This document shows positions 61,872 to 64,000 of a stretch of DNA of 64,000 nt, in pieces. A model generated the notes under the pieces. It saw only the letters and a list, made by a program, of their open reading frames with translations. It made no database searches and had not been told where the DNA came from. The stretch is taken from contig OW285197.1 in assembly GCA_935421135.1 (NCBI GenBank), forward strand, positions 10,257,223 through 10,321,222, read 5' to 3'. The translations under genes were made by a program, and so were the position numbers. Each line of letters begins with the position of its first letter. Position 1 is the stretch's first letter. Origin of the DNA: Bugulina stolonifera. Its lineage: Eukaryota > Bryozoa > Gymnolaemata > Cheilostomatida > Bugulidae.

Positions 61872-63961
61872 CTATATCTGTAGCCAAGGATGTTGCAGCA
61901 GCTCATCTGCTGCTGGTCTATCGTCTGCTTCTGGTTTGAAGGTTGATTCCAGAAAATTCTTGACCTCTACACTCGCATTTGGGTCAAGGTCATATTCTAG
62001 TTTCTTCTCTGTACCAATTTTGATTATCGCTGCAAACGGTTCTACCCAATACAGTGGCGGCTTCCCAGTCAGCATCTCTATGACAGTAGCGCCTACACTC
62101 CTAAAATATTTACAAAGTGTGTGAGCCAATGGAATAGTTCTCTGATCACAAAGCGTTGCAAGGTTATTCAAAGGTGAAACCAACCAAAATGTCCGGGAAT
62201 TTTACCTGTTCCAAAGATAGTGATGACCTAATTATCACTTTTAAGACAAGTTTAGAATAGAAACTACAATTAGAACTTAAATTAACTAGATTTAAACACA
62301 AAAATGGGAATACAATTTAGAAAAATACACAAATAATTTGTTAATTTATTCACAGACTTTCTTGCACGCAGGTAACATTGGTAGAAAGTTTATTATTCAA
62401 CTTAGAATTGTCTAAAATTGCACACCAACTAGACGAATCACGTTAGGAACTCTCAATTTAAATGAACGGAAGTTTGCTGTGAAACCGCTGATCATGCACT
62501 GGAGTTAAATAATTTAACTTACCATACATCTGCCTTTCTACCATAGTCTGTTCCCATGATAACCTCAGGAGCCATCCAGTGATATGTTCCAACTTGGTTT
62601 GTGTTACCAGTGCTTATGTTTTTCAAAGTTTGAATGCGTTTAGAGAGACCAAAATCTGCCAACTTTATATTTTCTTTCCCGTCACACAGCACATTCCGTC
62701 CTAACAGTAAATTATATAGTGAACATGATGTCTGGTCTGCATCACATAACAATCAATAGATACTCACTCATGGGTAATTACCTGCACACGTAAAGATATT
62801 GCAAGGATAAGAGACCAGAAGTTACGCTAGACTACCTTCTGTGGGGTCAGAAAGTTATAGTAAAAACGTTAATTTCTCTGTTGTAAAAATACTAAAACTA
62901 CAATAATGGTAGCTTTGGTCCAAAGTGGAAGAATTAACACTGGGCAAACATTACTCCCAACTATTAACCCTAGGAAGGGTGGAGCCTTCACGGGTATTCC
63001 TTATGTACCAGGACAATTAGCGATTCTTTTCACATTTTTTTACATGTATATAACTACCTTTAACGTCACGGTGCAAGACTCAATTCTCGTGAAGGTAGGC
63101 AAGACCTTCCAGCATCTGTCTCGTGTACTTCCTGCTCCTTGATTCATCAAAAGCTCCGTTTTCTTTCAACATACCAGATAGACAACCACCTGCCATGAAT
63201 TCCATGTAGATACAGAAAGTATTTCCTTGCATATCTGATCGGAGATACTTGACTATTCGCTCATGATCTAGTCCCCCCATCAGTGTGACTTCATTCTGTG
63301 CTTCTTCCAGAGCCTGATAACGCAAGCAAATTGTATGAGTGACACCATTACCTCTTCCTGTTTTTTTAATGAAATTTATATAAAGATCTGTCACTTTATT
63401 TTAAATCTTACAGGGTAGCAGTTCTTTACAAATGTGTCATGATGTAGAACTTGATAACAAACTAATTCATTAAAACCGCAATTTTAGATTTTATACAGCT
63501 TACGTAAACATCAAAACCTTGCTGGGATTGCACATACAGGTACATATTGTACTGGCATCTTGTATACTAGTAGCAGTTGCCACTAACATCAGGCAGCACA
63601 GCACAAATTTTGTAGAGAACAGAAAAATATGATACAAAGTTACGCTAGCAAATCCTTTCAAGTTTACCTTGAATATTAAGGTCTAGTGCTTGATAGCTGT
63701 TACAGTACAATTTACAGCAGTTAAAAATCTGGGTAACACTGTCTCATCTCGATAGTGAATGATTCTTTGGAAATTATTATATTTCCTAATATTTATAACA
63801 GTGGTAACAGATTTCTGCTCCCATCCCAGTTTAACAACATACCCTCTGGACATCATTTGGCCCAAGGCTGATACGTTTCACAGCGATCCATTGGTCATTC
63901 TCCAACTTGAGCACAACTTCACCAAAGGATCCGTGTCCAAGAGGTTTCCCATCATACTGAC
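61872..63961 (-). CDS. MEKK2/3-type MAP kinase kinase kinase, 3' part, with in-frame TGA before HRD
   Basis: Minus-strand exons in transcript order: 63961-63843, 63313-63058, 62700-62523, 62100-61872; the 5' part lies beyond the window. The kinase domain has GHGSFGEV, the lysine in WIAVKRI, HERIVKYLR, RKYTRQMLEGLAYLHEN, VLHRDVKGRNVL, LADFGLSKR, WMAPEV, YGRKADVWSVG and the final LLQHPWLQI then a stop. The RKYTRQ.LEG and YGRKADVWS motifs point to MEKK2/3 kinases, which activate MAP2Ks in stress signalling. All splice phases agree, yet codon 63082-63080, between LHEN and VLHRD, is TGA where relatives have an amino acid such as Met or Lys. This may be a nonsense allele, a pseudogene, a sequencing error or recoding. 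Splicing around it would need an implausible 27-base intron. Confidence 0.8.
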
Positions 63962-64000
63962 CTGCAGTTATAGAGAGAAGGTCACAATATATATACATGT

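Noticed and set aside
63058..63110. Splicing out the TGA in the MAP3K with a 27-base intron
   Set aside because: A gtcttg donor and ttgag acceptor would keep frame, but 27 bases is too short for an intron and would remove the conserved helix before HRD.

Overview
This is nuclear DNA of an invertebrate animal. It is AT-rich and its genes are split by GT-AG introns, mostly 0.1-1.5 kb. They encode animal protein families: a PAK-type STE20 kinase, ZGPAT, PIN1, a MEKK2/3-type MAP3K and a MYND-finger scaffold. Gene spacing, microsatellites and many short dispersed and tandem repeats fit a marine invertebrate such as a sponge, cnidarian or mollusc. I cannot name the species. I rebuilt the genes by hand by joining reading frames across splice sites. 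Phases agree at every junction I list, but no transcript evidence was available.

Layout, left to right. (1) 18-7671 (+): a 15-exon PAK-like kinase of about 639 aa with an unfamiliar N-terminus and no recognisable CRIB box. (2) 8953-10445 (+): a three-exon gene for a 136 aa single-pass membrane protein I do not recognise. (3) 11150-17608 (+): ZGPAT in 12 exons (CCCH finger, Tudor-like segment, G-patch, C-terminal coiled coil). (4) 19926-24071 (+): a 672 aa unrecognised, mostly disordered protein with a cluster of YxxPhi tyrosine motifs near its C-terminus. (5) 24.1-34.9 kb: no convincing gene body, only minisatellites and possible first exons of the next gene. (6) 34929-48010 (+): a 20-exon gene for a disordered scaffold of about 2,000 aa ending in a MYND zinc finger and a conserved-looking C-terminal domain, possibly AJM1-like. 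(7) 48.0-51.6 kb: hairpins and tandem and direct duplications. (8) 51807-58765 (-): PIN1 in five exons, with introns full of minisatellites and a decayed LINE fragment. (9) 58.8-60.4 kb: a candidate solo LTR and simple repeats. (10) 60468-60826 (+): a frameshifted relic of a MEKK-type kinase exon. (11) 61872-63961 (-): the 3' part of a MEKK-type kinase gene, running off the right edge and carrying an in-frame TGA just before its HRD motif.

The most unusual structural signal is a repeated pattern. At six exon-intron junctions in five genes, a small tandem repeat includes the splice site or starts at it, so decoy splice sites lie next to the real ones. The other notable points are the in-frame TGA in the MAP3K beside an inverted, broken paralogous exon, a 43-bp intron, two GC-AG introns, and an inverted pair of perfect heat-shock-element triplets in a ZGPAT intron.

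The genes do not form an operon. Several could act in signalling or cell-cortex biology (PAK-like kinase, MAP3K, a PIN1 that isomerises phospho-Ser/Thr-Pro, a scaffold with PPxY, NPF and proline-rich motifs), but a functional link between neighbours is inference only.
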